Shown here: positions 20,299-32,533 of the stretch, piece by piece
Numbering within the stretch: the stretch's first letter is position 1
Layout of the letters: every line of letters starts with the position of its first letter
Source of the DNA: Stereocaulon alpinum
Lineage: Eukaryota; Ascomycota; Lecanoromycetes; Lecanorales; Stereocaulaceae
Assembly (NCBI GenBank): GCA_018257865.1
Contig: JAEUBA010000011.1
Span: 1 to 64,000 of the forward strand
Direction of reading: 5' to 3'
Length of the DNA stretch: 64,000 nt
The notes under the pieces: generated by a model
The model's input: only the letters and a program-made list of their open reading frames with translations
Database searches by the model: none
What the model was told of the DNA's origin: nothing
Translations under genes and position numbers: made by a program

Positions 20299-23278
20299 TT
20301 AAAACCCTCGCATCAACTCCTCCAGTGTAATTGGCTTCCTAACAGCATTCGAGAACCCTTCGTGGAAACTCACCCACACCTTCTTATCCTGTGTTTTCTC
20401 ACCCGATATCGGCAGTCCCGCAACCTCAATCCTAGACCCATCCTTGGATCCCGGACGAGCCTTAGTGATAATCCTCCCAAAGAAGTCACGCTTGGCTGCG
20501 GCTGGCTTTGGTCCCTCTGCGTCTGCCCCATCGCCAGTGGTCTCCTTACTACCGCTTGAAAACTCACCATCGGCGCCCGGGTCACCTCCAGCTCGGTATC
20601 TTGCTTGACGAGCAACTGCGTTCTGACGGACCAGGTACTTTTGATACTCTTGGTCGAGAGCCTGGCGAATAGCGAACCGTGCTGGAGCTGTTGGACTACT
20701 CTGAAAGGCAGTCTCGAAGATAGCTAGATCGTCTAGCGGCCTACCAAGTCAGTCAGTATTTACCCCATCGCACACGGTAGCAGAGGCTGACTCACGGCTC
20801 CATGCGATAAATGAAGCTGCTGATGCCACTCTGACCTGCTTCCACCCTGGCGCGCTCGAATGTCACGCCAACAGCACCCATGACTTCGACCGCTCTTTGA
20901 ATCATCTCGCACTCTCCTTCTTTCCTCACGCTCACGGTGCCTCTCTGGTCGCCACTTCCTCGCACAATGATCGGCTTGACATTGGGGGTCAGCAACCTGA
21001 TAAGGTGCGGTAAAAGGTTTATGGAGACATCTTCAGCAGACCTGAAAGACCGGAGCAAGGGTATAGAAAGGGAAGACTGTAGGCCAATCAGGATCGCCTT
21101 GTTCTGCTTTAGGGCCTCGGAAGCCGAATAGTCTGCTCTGGGCCCCGAAAAGGCGAGAGGCTCCTCTTCGTCCTCATCCCAGCGTTTCTGGTCGGAAGCC
21201 CAGGATTGCTTGGCTGGCGATGCGAAAAGGTGGTGGAAGCCAAGGACAGATTGCGAGAGATAGGGACCGAGTTCCCACTCCTGGCCGAAATGTACTTTAG
21301 AGGATAGCCGATCATGGAAGTATAGCCATTCATATGCCGCATTAGGCTTGGATAAGAAAGTATCGTCCTGCCAATGATGCGAAGGATATGATGCAAAGCA
21401 ATCCGTTATGATGCGGTCACTCTCGTCGCTTGAGTCAACCATCTCTCGGAGTCGATCCATTGCAGCCCGTCTCGCAAGCTCAGAGACACCCATGGAATCT
21501 GCAGTTTTCACCTTGCTGATGTCCTCGGCGGCTAGCGCAGAAACTGACTTGGGGAAGCCAGCCCCATCTACGAACACACGCTCCACAGTCTCTTTAGCAC
21601 CACCGCCACTTAAGCCTCGAGAACCACCACCTCCGTGAGCGAGGTTCTTAATCATGTGCTCTTCTACCCACTTCTTTGTCAAACGAGTACCCTTCTCAGC
21701 CGACGCACGCATCTTTGATGCTACCCATTCCCCAACCACCAATATACCACGCATATCACCTTCACCCGTTCCAGTGGAATAACTTCGACTTTCTCTCCCG
21801 TTGCTGATACCCCAAGTCGCTTCGCAAAGACGTCGCACGCCATCACCATCACACGCAAGTCCTTCTCTTTCGAAGACAAATTTGAGTCTGCTTACGACCT
21901 TGTCGAGAGGGGGTTTTCGAATGTGAATAATTTCCGCCATCGTCGAAGACCGAAGTGGTCGAAGAGCTGGATGATAAACATCGTTACAGATTAAGATCAT
22001 AGGTCTCAGAAGACGAAATCGTTCCCCTTTCTTCTTTGATTTGACGGGGTTGGTGGAGGTAGGTCCCAAGACATGTGAGTTCTTCTGATCCAGCAAAGCT
22101 AAATCGATCAACGCTTTGACGAAACCACCTTCTCCACCTCCGCCACTACCACTGACAACGCCATCGACCTCATCAACAATCACGCATACTGGTCTTCCGG
22201 CTTTTCGCGAAGTTCTTCCAGCTTCCTTCATGTTGACACCTTTGACATTTTCTGTTCCTACACTATCTCTTATCCTGCCTCTCACAACATCACGGCTTCT
22301 TTCATCACTGGCGTTGATCTCCACTACCTCATACCCGGCTTGTCGAGCACATACATGTGCTAACGTAGTCTTTCCAAGGCCCGGAGGTCCCGTGAGCATA
22401 AGGATCTTCCGGTGTTGTCGAGGTTCAGCTCCATGCTCACCGAAACTGCATTTTGGCTTCGGCTTGCTTGTACCGGGAAAGACAATTGGATCCCAACTCT
22501 TGAGCCACCGCAGCACATCACGATGGGTACGCTCGTCTCCTACCAGGTCAGTGAACTTTCTCGCACGATACTTCTCGGTCCACAGCATTGTTCGACATTT
22601 CTTAGAGCCTTTGCTTGGCATCGGCGGTATGACAGAGAGGCAAGGGAGTTCAAGGTGGCTAATTGGAGTGACACGTTTGACTTGTTTGGACTCATTGGCT
22701 GCTTCATCGAGGAGTGTATGGATTTCAATTCCATAAAAGCTTTTCGCAGCTTTTCCAGGGACTTTGTTAGATCGGCTGGCAACCAGCCGTTCGTACGAGA
22801 TGGGGATTTGTGCTTTCTTTTCGCTAATCTCGAAGCTTTTGCCCGACGATGTCTTCATCCGAGGTAGTGCACAAGATAGTCCCTGCGGCTCGTCCCTCAC
22901 AGAGCTAGCCTTGGACATGTCCCAGAAAGACGCTACCTCCTCTGTAAGTCCTCCATCTTCTAGCGTTCCAGGCCTACCAAGACTGATTACCACTTGCTCA
23001 TCGTCATCATCGTCTTGAAAAGGGCCTTTCGTGGCCGAAATAGGTAGTAATTTAGTTTCTATTTCTTCTACTGCGGTTCTGGTGGAAGCTAGGGCCGGTT
23101 TGCGAAAACATGGAGGTCCCTTCGAAGGTTCATTGTCACCACCAAGCGATCTCCGCTTGGGTTCAGGGAGCGAGTCTAGATAGTGACTTCTCTTGCGTTT
23201 CTCTGTCACTGGCGGTGGCGAAGAGCTTGGCGGATAGGCCACGGGCGACGAGAGTAGTGACATTACACCCACGGACAT
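20299..23278 (-). CDS. CTF18: CTF18, large subunit of the alternative replication factor C clamp loader
   Basis: Exons 23278-20796 and 20740-20299, with a 55-nt intron, give 974 residues. Ctf18-RFC loads and unloads PCNA at forks and is needed for sister chromatid cohesion. The AAA+ core is visible: W-T-E-K-Y-R-A (the RFC box), Walker A G-P-P-G-L-G-K-T-T (about residue 297-305 from this start), E-I-N-A-S-D-E-R-S, and Walker B V-I-V-D-E-V-D-G. The second exon supplies the K-R-D-F-F-G-R-I-I tail typical of Ctf18, where Dcc1 and Ctf8 bind. Reading upstream of 23278 stays open, but without another ATG nearby; 23263 is an alternative start. The N-terminal 220 residues are disordered. It is divergent from the BTB gene. 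Confidence 0.92.
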
Positions 23279-23729
23279 GCAAGACTTGGGAAACAATGAG
23301 GCATTGAGGTACTCTCATGGATTGACGCGAGAGTACGGAGTACTTAAGGTAGATTGGACGTAAGGTTTTACGCGTTTTCCAGACGCGTCTTTACTCTAGC
23401 GTTGCATGTGCCGGGTGTGGCGCCCCGTCGCAAACTCTGAAAAGAAACCGTCGACTTGAGGATTCGACCACCCACTCGAACCACCTAGGCCTTTCCCCAG
23501 CCATCCATTGCTGTCATCACCAAATGTAAGCACGACAGCGGCTCATATGTCTCGGATGCTCGAATTTGCTACTTACAGCTGATTCAACGCATACCAGGGC
23601 ATGGGTAAGCACCTCTTTCATTCCCCTTGACGTTAGCCGTTAGACCTGAGGGATGCTGAACACCCCACATTCTACTGCCCCGCGTTTCCCCTGGAGGAGG
23701 AATGCTAACCCTTCGACAGTACATATTTC
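23279..23729. promoter_or_regulatory. Divergent region CTF18 / BTB gene with probable 5' UTR introns
   Basis: The plus strand carries strong splice-like signals upstream of the BTB start: GTAAGC at 23525 with an acceptor near 23577, and GTAAGC near 23605 with an acceptor near 23719. This suggests spliced 5' untranslated exons. Coding use of the ATG just before the second donor would not be in the BTB frame. Confidence 0.45.
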
Positions 23730-24606
23730 ATGGACACTCCTCCATACACCCCCCCTGCAACTGAGTACCCTTCTGTCGACTCCCTACAAATCCATTATTG
23801 CGACTTCGCCTACGAAGAGAAAGGATCGTTTCGCATGCCAGTGCCGGATATTGCCGAAATTACAGCAAAGACTTTTGCAGAGTACGTGAAACATTCTTCC
23901 GTGACGCACCTGCCTTGCGCTAGCCTGCTTAATGTTGCGTCTCAGACTCTTGTCCGGAAACTTGATGGATATATACGTCGGAAAGCAGAAGCGTCACTGG
24001 CTGCTGCATAGGAACATCCTTGTCTATCACTCGACGTGGTTCCAAAAGCAGATCGAGGAGGGAAACAAGCAAAACTTTGGGAAGGTCGAGCTGTCCGACG
24101 ACGATCCGAGGGCTTTCGAACTACTTGTCAAGTGGCTGTATCAGGGAAAGATAGATAACGTTAGCGAGATGCCCATGGACAAGAAGTGGGACTATGCAGA
24201 TGCTTGCCAACATCTATATGTGCTTTGCGAAAAGCTCAATCTGCCTTTGCTGAAGAACCAGGCCATCGACCAATTTAGGAAGGGCTGCTTCGAAGCGGGG
24301 TTGGTGCCAGGGCCAGAAGAGATGAAGCCGATATATGACCGGACTCCGCCCTCCTCTCCCTTCCGCAAGCTTGTTAGCAGAATAGCTGCACGGCAGATCA
24401 TGGATCCTGAAAGCCAGAGCGAGGCCTCGAAATACCGGCAGTGTTTCGAAACGAGCGCAGACTTCGCCATTGACGTGGTCAATGCTATTAAAGAAGCTGC
24501 TGGCGGCAAGCTCTTCCACGATCCTACGGAAGAGGACGGTTGTTATTACCATGAGCATCTCCCAGGCCAACGTTGCAACAGCAGATCCAAGAAACCCAAC
24601 AGCTAG
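23730..24606 (+). CDS. BTB/POZ domain protein
   Basis: Exons 23730-23881 and 23946-24606, with a 64-nt intron starting GTACGT, give 270 residues. The splice joins T-F-A-E to L-L-S-G-N-L-M-D-I-Y-V-G, which completes the first BTB strand. The domain continues with H-W-L-L-H-R-N-I-L-V-Y-H-S-T-W-F, then the acidic D-D-D-P-R-A-F-E-L-L-V-K-W-L-Y motif and the helix pair after it (residues about 50-165). No Kelch, zinc finger or BACK domain follows; the last 100 residues are helical and then charged. Fungal BTB-only proteins of this type are numerous; some may act as cullin-3 adaptors, but nothing here shows it. Confidence 0.85.
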
Positions 24607-25663
24607 CCAGTAGTGGTTCCCCTTCTAGGTGACCGATTGCAACTAGAGGCTATCAGCCCTTCTGGGCGAATTCAGGCTGAGCAACCAGCGCCAACCCGAC
24701 ACCGTTTGGTCCGAACACTCACATACCAGTTCGCGTCAATAGGAGTGTCAACGTGGTGCAATACTCTCTCTCATGAACATGCCACTGCCCGTATGAGGAT
24801 CCTTGAAGTACATTGTGGGATTACGACGCTCTTCCTACCCTGGCTACAAATTTGTGGTCGAAGAATCCAAGTGGACCCTGACGAGTGGAGCCTGGTGTCG
24901 ATTTAAGACTGACGTACGCAAGTCTCGCGTAGCAGTCACGACCGCAGTGTCAGCGCAAAAATCCACTTAGACTTGCCTGCAAATGAGTGAGACGGAGCTC
25001 TTGATGAGCCAGTATGGAGCAGAGGAAATCTCGTCTCATCAAACTCCCGGTGCGTTTCACTGATAGCCCGAGTCTCTGATATGGGATTCGTCAATGGCAA
25101 CGACCCGGAATCTGAATTTCAATTTTGAACAGGAGCTCTAAACTTGCTGGAGGTGCGCTGTGACTCTCAATACTCCACGAGCTCGGACAGCTATGGGATG
25201 TTTTATCTATCAGCAGATCTCAGAACGAAGCGCGAAGGCTTGCATTTGCCAGATGTAGGATTGTGGATTGCTTGAGATGCGAGTGGATCAATCTGATTCC
25301 GTCACCCGACGCATGTCTACTGGAATTGGAAAAAGGCGAAAACGTTGCTCGGTGGGAGCATGCGCCAAGGGTTCTCACCGATCGATGCACGGCATGTGTA
25401 AGGTAGCATGAACACCATTCTAACTGCTATCTCGGATTATTCGGTCTATCGTGTGATAACGCTTACGAACATGCATTTAGCATCAACAATAGCTTTGAAA
25501 CCGACTTCCCTATGTCATTTCCTTCATTCAACCTACGACAAACCTTTTGGTCTTATCAGAAGTATTGAACTGAACACCTTAAGAACGTCTACTCGCGCCT
25601 TCAACTTTACGCATAACGGATCAATGAAAGAGAAATACTACTTACTCCAGGGATGAAGCAACA
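24607..25663. other. Gene-free region
   Basis: Only short chance frames and no recognised motif. It includes the 3' UTR of the BTB gene. Confidence 0.45.
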
Positions 25664-26310
25664 ATGTTCAAGACAATCAGTCTCTACCCGCACAAGAGCG
25701 TAAGAGCTTACGCAGTATACCTGGGCCGCTTGGGCCATTAATGATCGATCTTAAGGCCCCAATCGATGGAAGCTTGCAATCTTTCCGGAAGAGCTGGGCA
25801 TCAAACAGGCAACTAAGTTCGTCGAAGCTGCTGAAGTCAAGGCCAAAGAATATCCGCCCACAAACCCTAATGGGCGTGTTACTGCAATCGATGATCCAAA
25901 CACCGGAATCACTGTATGGGAATCTGGAGCTATCATCCAATACTTGGTTGATCGCTATCACACCTCAGCCAAGCTGACATAGCCTATCGACTGCTGAACA
26001 CCTTGTTTCAGGGGCTCGATCTTGGCAGCCTTCGGGTCGCGATGTCCGCAACAGAAATACTCAAATAGTTCTTGAATATCAAGACCTTCTTAGATAACCA
26101 GACCTGGCCTGTCCAATCAGGGCTTCTTCACTGGATTAGCCTGAATACCTACCAACGTTTCCTCATGGCATGTGCATGGATTTGGTATCGTCGTATCGTA
26201 TCCTCGAAATGGCGTCTGTAGAGGACGTCAAGTCCATTGTTAGGGAGCGTTGGTGTGGTCCTGTAGAAGTGCGTGCAAAGACCGTAGACATGATGAAGGG
26301 CTGTGATTAG
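25664..26310 (+). pseudogene. Decayed glutathione S-transferase (Ure2/GTT-like) gene
   Basis: An ATG at 25664 opens M-F-K-T-I-S-L-Y-P-H, a typical GST first strand. The next conserved block, G-P-N-R-W-K-L-A-I-F, appears only after about 60 non-homologous bases (from 25757). From 25767 to the TAG at 25980-25982 the frame reads a good thioredoxin-fold half, including N-P-N-G-R-V-T-A-I-D-D-P-N and W-E-S-G-A-I-I-Q-Y-L-V-D-R-Y. Beyond the stop only scattered matches to the helical half remain (L-F-Q-G near 26005-26016; I-L-K-stop-F-L-N-I-K-T-F-L near 26050-26100). No splice chain I could build restores a full protein, so I call it a pseudogene. Intact GSTs of this class are about 220-260 residues. 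Confidence 0.65.
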
Positions 26311-26663
26311 TCAGCTCCTTATCTCACGTGTCTTTCCGCGGACTTGATAAGATCGGCCCGCGTTTCCAGGCCTTGCCTGCAGGCGGAAGAGCGAGATGTT
26401 GCTTTTTCCTGGAGATTCCCTTTCATGTACATCTACGTCGATATCGAAGGTACAAAGAGGAATCAAGATCCTCTATTCGTGCTCGCGAACTACACATGAA
26501 GTGTACTTTCTTTTTCATGTCTCCTACTGCATCAGTTCAATAACGCCGGCTTACAATCTGTCTCAATCCATATCAAGCGCCATGCTCAACTGTGTCGACG
26601 TCCCAGATCCATGGTTCAACAACAGCCCACCAGACCCTAACATCTCAGAACCAACAGCGCAAG
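26311..26663. other. Intergenic leader of the channel gene
   Basis: 353 bases with no domain-bearing frame; presumably the promoter and 5' UTR of TOK1. An ATG at 26582 is out of frame and short. Confidence 0.4.
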
Positions 26664-29444
26664 ATGGCCCACGATATTGAATCTCCTTCTAGCAGTGCCG
26701 ACGCTGATGCCACCAAGACCTCAACCAGCACCCTTCAGCGCCCCGAGAGACCTGTAAGCAACAGGCGGCGCTCTTCCTCAGTGAAGACACCAAGATGGAG
26801 AATGCACATGCGCCCCGACAACGACGGCGAGCCTTCAGACTGGTGGTTTTGCTCAACCGCCATACCACTCCTTGCCGCAACCATTGGGCCCCTTGCCAAT
26901 GTCTTGTCCATTGCCGCGCTCGTAACGTCCTGGAGGAATAACTACAACCCTGCATTTCCCGAGGTGGATGCAGAATCGATAGGGTTCCCAGACCCGAAAT
27001 GGTGTTTGGGGCTCAATGGGACGTCGCTGGCTTGTGGCTTCATCGGGAATCTGTTCCTGCTGTTCAATTTTACAAAGAGAATTCGATATATTGTTGCGCT
27101 ACCGGTCACCATCATCCTTTGGTATTGTGCTACAGGAATTGTAAGTTACTATTATTCGTTCACTGTTATAAGAATCTCCGCTTGGTGCCCGCTTTGAAAG
27201 ATTTAAGATGGCTAGCGCTGGGGACCTCTTCGAATGCCCGAACAGTCATCTGGCTTATGCCCTGCGGCGATCGATGGGCCTTTTTGTCAATTCTAAGCAG
27301 GCTTCATGCAGGTTCTGGAGCTTGTGGAAGCTCTCGTTTGCATATTTGTTTACCACAGGTCCGTGTTCTGGTGGCGTATGCTTCTATCCGTCCAGTTCAG
27401 ACACGGTCAGAGGCCGATACTCGTTTTTCTCCCTACATTCGTGCGGCATTCTCTTTTCGGTCCATATAAAATTGTCTGTACATGTTCAGAGCATTTCACT
27501 ACTACCTAAAGCTGGTGGTCATTGTTTGTCTTTAAGGAAGTCAGCCTATCGCTGACTAAGAGCAGTTAATAGCTATTACTATCTCAATGAACGAATACGT
27601 ACCACCTCATCGACCAGAGCAGACTTACAGCCAAGGTTTTTGGCACGCTATTATTGCGGCCACTCTCTACCTCGTCTCATCAATGGTTCTTATGCTGAAC
27701 ATGATGGGATATTTTCTTGGTCACTACCCACAGCACTTCGAGCTGTCTGATGACCAACGAAATCTCATCCTTCAAACCATGATGTTCTTTCTCTGGCTTG
27801 CGGGCGGCGCTGCCCTATTTGCGAAAATGGAGGGATGGTCATTTGCGGATGCAGTGCGTCACCCATATTACCTGACAGTATCCTGGACAGCTCCTGGACT
27901 AACTAGTCCAGTTGTACTTCTGTGATGTCACAGTTCTGACCGTTGGTTTCGGCGATTTCCATCCAATCAATGATGTCGGAAGAGGGCTAGTCTTCCCATA
28001 TTCGGTAGGTTGCCTTGCGTTGAAGTGACTTGAAAAGGCAACCGCTAAGGCTTTCTATTTTAGGTTGGGGGTATCATCATTCTGGGTTTGATGGTTTCCA
28101 GTATTCGTAATTTCGCCCATGAGCTTGGGTCAAGCCATGTCGTAAAATCACACGCTGAAAAACAGAGATCGCTCACCTTTAAACGGACTGCAACTACTAA
28201 TGAAGAATTTCATGCGCTGGAAGAGCGCTTCCTGGCGAAGATTCATCACAAAAAAGCCCCTTCCAGCTTTCATCCTCCAATTTCCCCCCCATTCGAGCCT
28301 AGAAAGCGCACTATTGACTTCGACGAAGAAAAGGGCGAGATGCCTCCCTTACGACAGCCAAAGCATAAGCACTCGGAGAACCCTGTGGCAAATGGCATGA
28401 AGGCGCTTCGCCGAGTTGGATCAAGGAAGCCCAAGATAATCATGATGCGTGAGGAGAAAGATAGGTTTGATGCGATGAGAAAAATACAGCAGGACACCAA
28501 CAAGTTCAAACGATACTCTGCTCTAACAATGTCCGTCATAGCGTGTAAGTTTCATCTCCGCCATACAACCCCGTTCACATCTTGATGATTACTTTTATCC
28601 TCCTCGTTTGACAGTCGTTCCTGACCAATACGCAGTCGGTATCGTCTGGTGTGTGGGCGCTGTTGGCTTCTGGAGAGCCGAATCCAAATCTCAAGGCCTT
28701 AGCTACTTCGAAGCCCTGTACTTTTGTTATGTCTCCCTACTCACCATCGGCTATGGCGACCTCAGCCCCACCTCCAACGCCGGCAAACCGCTCTTCATAG
28801 TCTGGTCCCTTATAGCGGTGCCCACAATGACCATGCTCATCTCCGACATGGGTGATACTGTCGTTGCGAGTTTCAAACGTGGCACTTTTAAGATAGCAGA
28901 CTACTCCGTGCTTCCCAAGGCCGGTCTGTGGCGTGAACTGTTCGGGAAAAATCCCTGGTTACTATTATGGATCGAAAAGAAGTCACACAAAGCAGCTGAG
29001 AAGAAGCGCATAGCGCAAGGCATGCGCGTTGGCCCCGAAGAAGACGAGGATGCTCCACCTACAATGGAACAAGTAGCCGAGCTCGACAACCTCGATGACG
29101 CGTCTCTTGCACGTAAACTAGCCATCGCCATCCGACGTACAGCTGATGATCTGAAAGCGAGTAGTCCGCGTCGGTACTCTTACGAAGAGTGGGCTAAGTA
29201 TACGCGCCTGATCCGCTTCAGTAGGATGAGCAAGGAGGAACTTGAGGAGGAGGAAGAGGTGGAGGGAATCGTAGAGTGGGATTGGATTGGGCAGGACAGC
29301 CCTATGTTGGCGGATCAGAGTGAGAGTGAGTGGGTGCTTGATCGGCTGTGTGAGAGTTTGAACAGGTATATGAGGAAACAGGGACATAGTGGGGTGGTAG
29401 ACAATGGGAATGACAACGGTGTTGAGAAGGACAAGGATGCTTGA
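26664..29444 (+). CDS. TOK1: TOK1-type outward-rectifier potassium channel (eight TM, two pores)
   Basis: Five exons (26664-27140, 27566-27853, 27912-28004, 28064-28544, 28615-29444) give 722 residues. TOK channels of the fungal plasma membrane pass K+ outward on depolarisation. Hydrophobic segments follow the TOK plan: four spans (starting about residues 68, 118, 145 and 180), then a span, the first pore T-V-G-F-G-D and the next span. A long charged cytosolic loop follows (about 295-440), then a span, the second pore T-I-G-Y-G-D, and a last span (P-L-F-I-V-W-S-L-I-A-V-P...). The cytosolic tail is about 170 residues and acidic. Both selectivity filters are intact. Intron 1 is 425 nt, far longer than the other three (58, 59, 70 nt), and splits the third span between Ile and Leu. 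Confidence 0.92.
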
Positions 29445-30290
29445 TGTACGGTAGATATTTTCACGTCTTGTAAGGTAGATATTCTTTGGATGAAGGCAAA
29501 GATGGGAAAGTGTTTTGACAATGAATCCTCATGTCCGCTGATTGTTCACATTGCCTAGATAACGATGAAGCGGATCGAGAAAGGGAGTACTGTCGTCAGT
29601 AGGTCAGACAAGTCCAGCAAACCAGTTGGGTCTTTTTGGGGAATCCTTGTACGAAATCCTGTTCCACGTGACTCAGCCCCCGCAAGATGACTGGGGACCT
29701 CAATGATTCTCAATGATTGAGAGAGGATGGAGGTGTCGTATCCGTGTGTTCGTGCTATGCAAGATGGATGAATGGCGTGTGTTTGAGAGGGTGAGGTGTG
29801 GTAGGTGTGGTAGGTAGCAGGGAAGCAGGCTCCGGGTCCAAGCTTTTGGGTACCCGCAAACGTCATCCTGCCCGCAATTAAATAGCACCGTGGCCCGATA
29901 GGGTCCAGTACGTAGTAAGTACTGTACAGTACCTTGATACAGTACAGTAAGCTTCCACATGCTGCTTGCTAAAAACAATCACAACACCCCCATTCTACGA
30001 CGCGCATATGACTTGGTCTACTATCCATTCAGTGAGCATACATTTACCATCTACCTTCACTGCTTAGGCAGGTCACATATATCTGTTCACATGATTGAAC
30101 CGCCCCCACTACGACATAGGACGACCCTGTACTTCAACATCTGTCCCGAGACGCCACAAGCGTATTACAGCCTGGTCCAGGCAGTGCTACCTTACAGCAT
30201 CCACTCCCTGTTCATTCAGCCTGCCTTTGAACCCTGCCCTGCCATACGCCTTACAACATAGTTCTACAGGCCTCCAGCTCCGAAACCAGC
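29445..30290. promoter_or_regulatory. Intergenic region upstream of the RING gene
   Basis: 846 bases holding the TOK1 3' UTR and the RING gene promoter. It contains a perfect 14-bp palindrome GTACTGTACAGTAC at 29919-29932 with a further partial copy (ACAGTACAGTA) just downstream. A CT-rich plus-strand leader follows. Confidence 0.5.
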
Positions 30291-31967
30291 ATGGCAAATG
30301 ATGCTGGCCAGCAGAGGGAGCTTGTCTACTGTCACGCTTGCGAGAACGAATGGTATCGAGATCAGCATGGCTTGAAATGCCCAAACTGCTCGTCCGAAGT
30401 CGTTGAGATTGTGAGTCGCTGCAGTCTCAATCCCTCCATTTCTCAACCCCGGATTTCCTCAGCCTCAGTATCGTGTACGACTAACCTTGCCTTTCGACAG
30501 ATCGAAGAGCGCTCCGACCCACGAAGAAATCGGCTCGAGATCAGCAACGGCGAAGACGAGGATACAGTCATGGGTAACAGTGATGACAGACTACCTCACC
30601 ATCCTCCACCCCGGGACGATCCTTGGCGTGACAACGTCCCTGATCCAGATGAGCCAGATATCGAGCATGTCGAATGGAATCCTGCTCCAGGCGTGCACTT
30701 TGCTCGCACCTCCTTCCGGTCGACTGGTCCTAGCATGCGGCCCCGACCTCAGGACCCAAATGATATGTTTGCACCACTTTTTCAGAGCGTCTCGACGATA
30801 TTCGAAGGTGCTGCAAACGCCGGTCGACCACCCCAGCGTGACGGGCCACCTCGAGCTGTGCCCCGGATCCTCCATCCACCATTTCCAGTGGGGAACCCAT
30901 TCCCAGAACATCGGCATCATCATATACATCACCACCACGGTCCATGGGATGGCGCGCAAGGCGGTAGAAGCGTCTTCACAGCCACCGGTCGATGGCCTCC
31001 CAATGGCCCTGGCCCTTTCCCTAACGATCGCAATGCTCAAAACGTTCAAAAGTGAGTCTGGTCCCCTTCTGCCGCTCTAGTGAGCCTTTACTGACTACGT
31101 TCCCATAGCGTTCTCGCAACATTACTCCAAACGATGCAAGCTGGGATGGCAGAACAACGCGGCCAGCCGTCTCCGATGGGCGCCAATCTGCCCGCTTTCA
31201 TTGCCCAAATGCTCGGCAACGGTACCCACGGCGACGCTGTCTTCTCTGACGAAGCGCTTGACCGCATAATAACTCAAATGATGGAACAAACCAACACCAA
31301 CAGCGCCCCCGGCCCCGCCTCCGCAGCAGCTATTGCCGCATTGCCGAAGAAGGAAGCAGACAAAGCCATGATGGGCCAAGATGGCAAAGCTGAATGCTCA
31401 GTATGCATGGATGCCGTCGAAATAGGCGACGAAGTCACCGTTCTACCATGCAACCACTGGTTTCATGGTGAATGCGTAGGAGCGTGGCTTAAAGAACATG
31501 ACACCTGCCCGCACTGCAGGCAGGGCATCACGCCCAAGGACGGCCCTCGAGAAGCAGATGCACCGCGTTCGCCCGGCCAAGCACCGCGACATAATCTGAA
31601 TCCCTTCATGAGCACAAGCAACCCCAACGCAAATCCAGGAACGCCTCCAGCACCAGGATCAGGACCGAACGGTATCAATAACCAGCCACCCATTCCCGGC
31701 GCTTTCATCCAGCCAGGCATGCAGCAACCGTATGTACCAGGCGGGTACCCCGGGTATCCCGAACCAACAAACTTCGTCAGGCCCCTTGGGCACCATCAAG
31801 GACCCTACTCACAACCGCCTTCACCACAGCAACAGCAGAGACATAGGAGGAGATCGGCCAATAGCCAGAGGAGTAGTAATGGGGGCGAGGGGAGTAGTGG
31901 AGGCGGGGGCCAAGGCGTCACGGGATGGTTTCGGAGTCTGAGGGGGGGGAATAGTGGGAACAGGTAA
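30291..31967 (+). CDS. RING-H2 E3 ubiquitin ligase, RNF115/RNF126-like
   Basis: Exons 30291-30410, 30501-31051 and 31109-31967, with introns of 90 and 57 nt, give 509 residues. The N-terminus has a C4 zinc ribbon (Y-C-H-A-C...K-C-P-N-C, residues 14-33), like the ubiquitin-binding finger of RNF126/BCA2. The C-terminal half carries a RING-H2: C-S-V-C ... C-N-H-W-F-H-G-E-C ... C-P-H-C, with all eight ligands (about residues 315-355). The middle is Pro/His-rich with H-R-H-H-H-I-H-H-H-H. The tail is Gly/Pro/Gln-rich and disordered. Mammalian relatives act in quality control of mislocalised membrane proteins with BAG6; a shared role in this fungus is inference. Confidence 0.88.
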
Positions 31968-32533
31968 TGCGGATAGGATTATCTGGGATCTATATCGATC
32001 TGTCGTTAAAGCACAAACGGGAAACAGGGATAAATGGGTTTCATATGGAGCAATCACCGGCATGTTAAGACAGTGGGCTTCCTTTCTTTGGCTGTGGGAA
32101 CGACCTTCTTCTCAGTCTGCTACTATGAACGGAACGAACTCGCATTGCTGGCGTTTGCCATAGATGGACTAAGGAGGGAGACCTTCTCTGCGATGGATGG
32201 CTTTATGGGTTGCTATCACATGCAGCTGATCGCTGGAGGGAAGGGTGCTTAGGCCAAAGCGCGTAGATGTTGCCGATAGCTAGATACCAATGAATGTTAA
32301 ATTTGCCATATCGAATCATTGTGTTTTGCCTACGCGAATACTTCTCTCTCTGTGCCAACGTATCAGGATGCTGGAACCTCGGCCAATGTGTTATCACGAA
32401 TAGCCTTGCATTCGAAGCGGTCTGTTCGTTAATGCCTCGAATCTGTACACTAGGTACAGCACCCATTTCCACATCTTGGGGTATAGACAATTAGACCTAA
32501 TCCAACATACCATTATATCCTAAAACCAGATAT
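31968..32533. other. Convergent 3' region
   Basis: 566 bases between the ends of the RING gene and the Zn2Cys6 gene. The minus frame 32490-32203 is open and could be a C-terminal extension of the latter if a further intron (donor GTAAGC just before 32560) is used; I found no clean acceptor that continues it. Confidence 0.4.

Noticed and set aside
23653..23889. Start of the BTB gene at the upstream ATG through the GTAAGC intron
   Set aside because: That splice puts translation in a frame that does not encode the BTB domain; the ATG at 23730 does.
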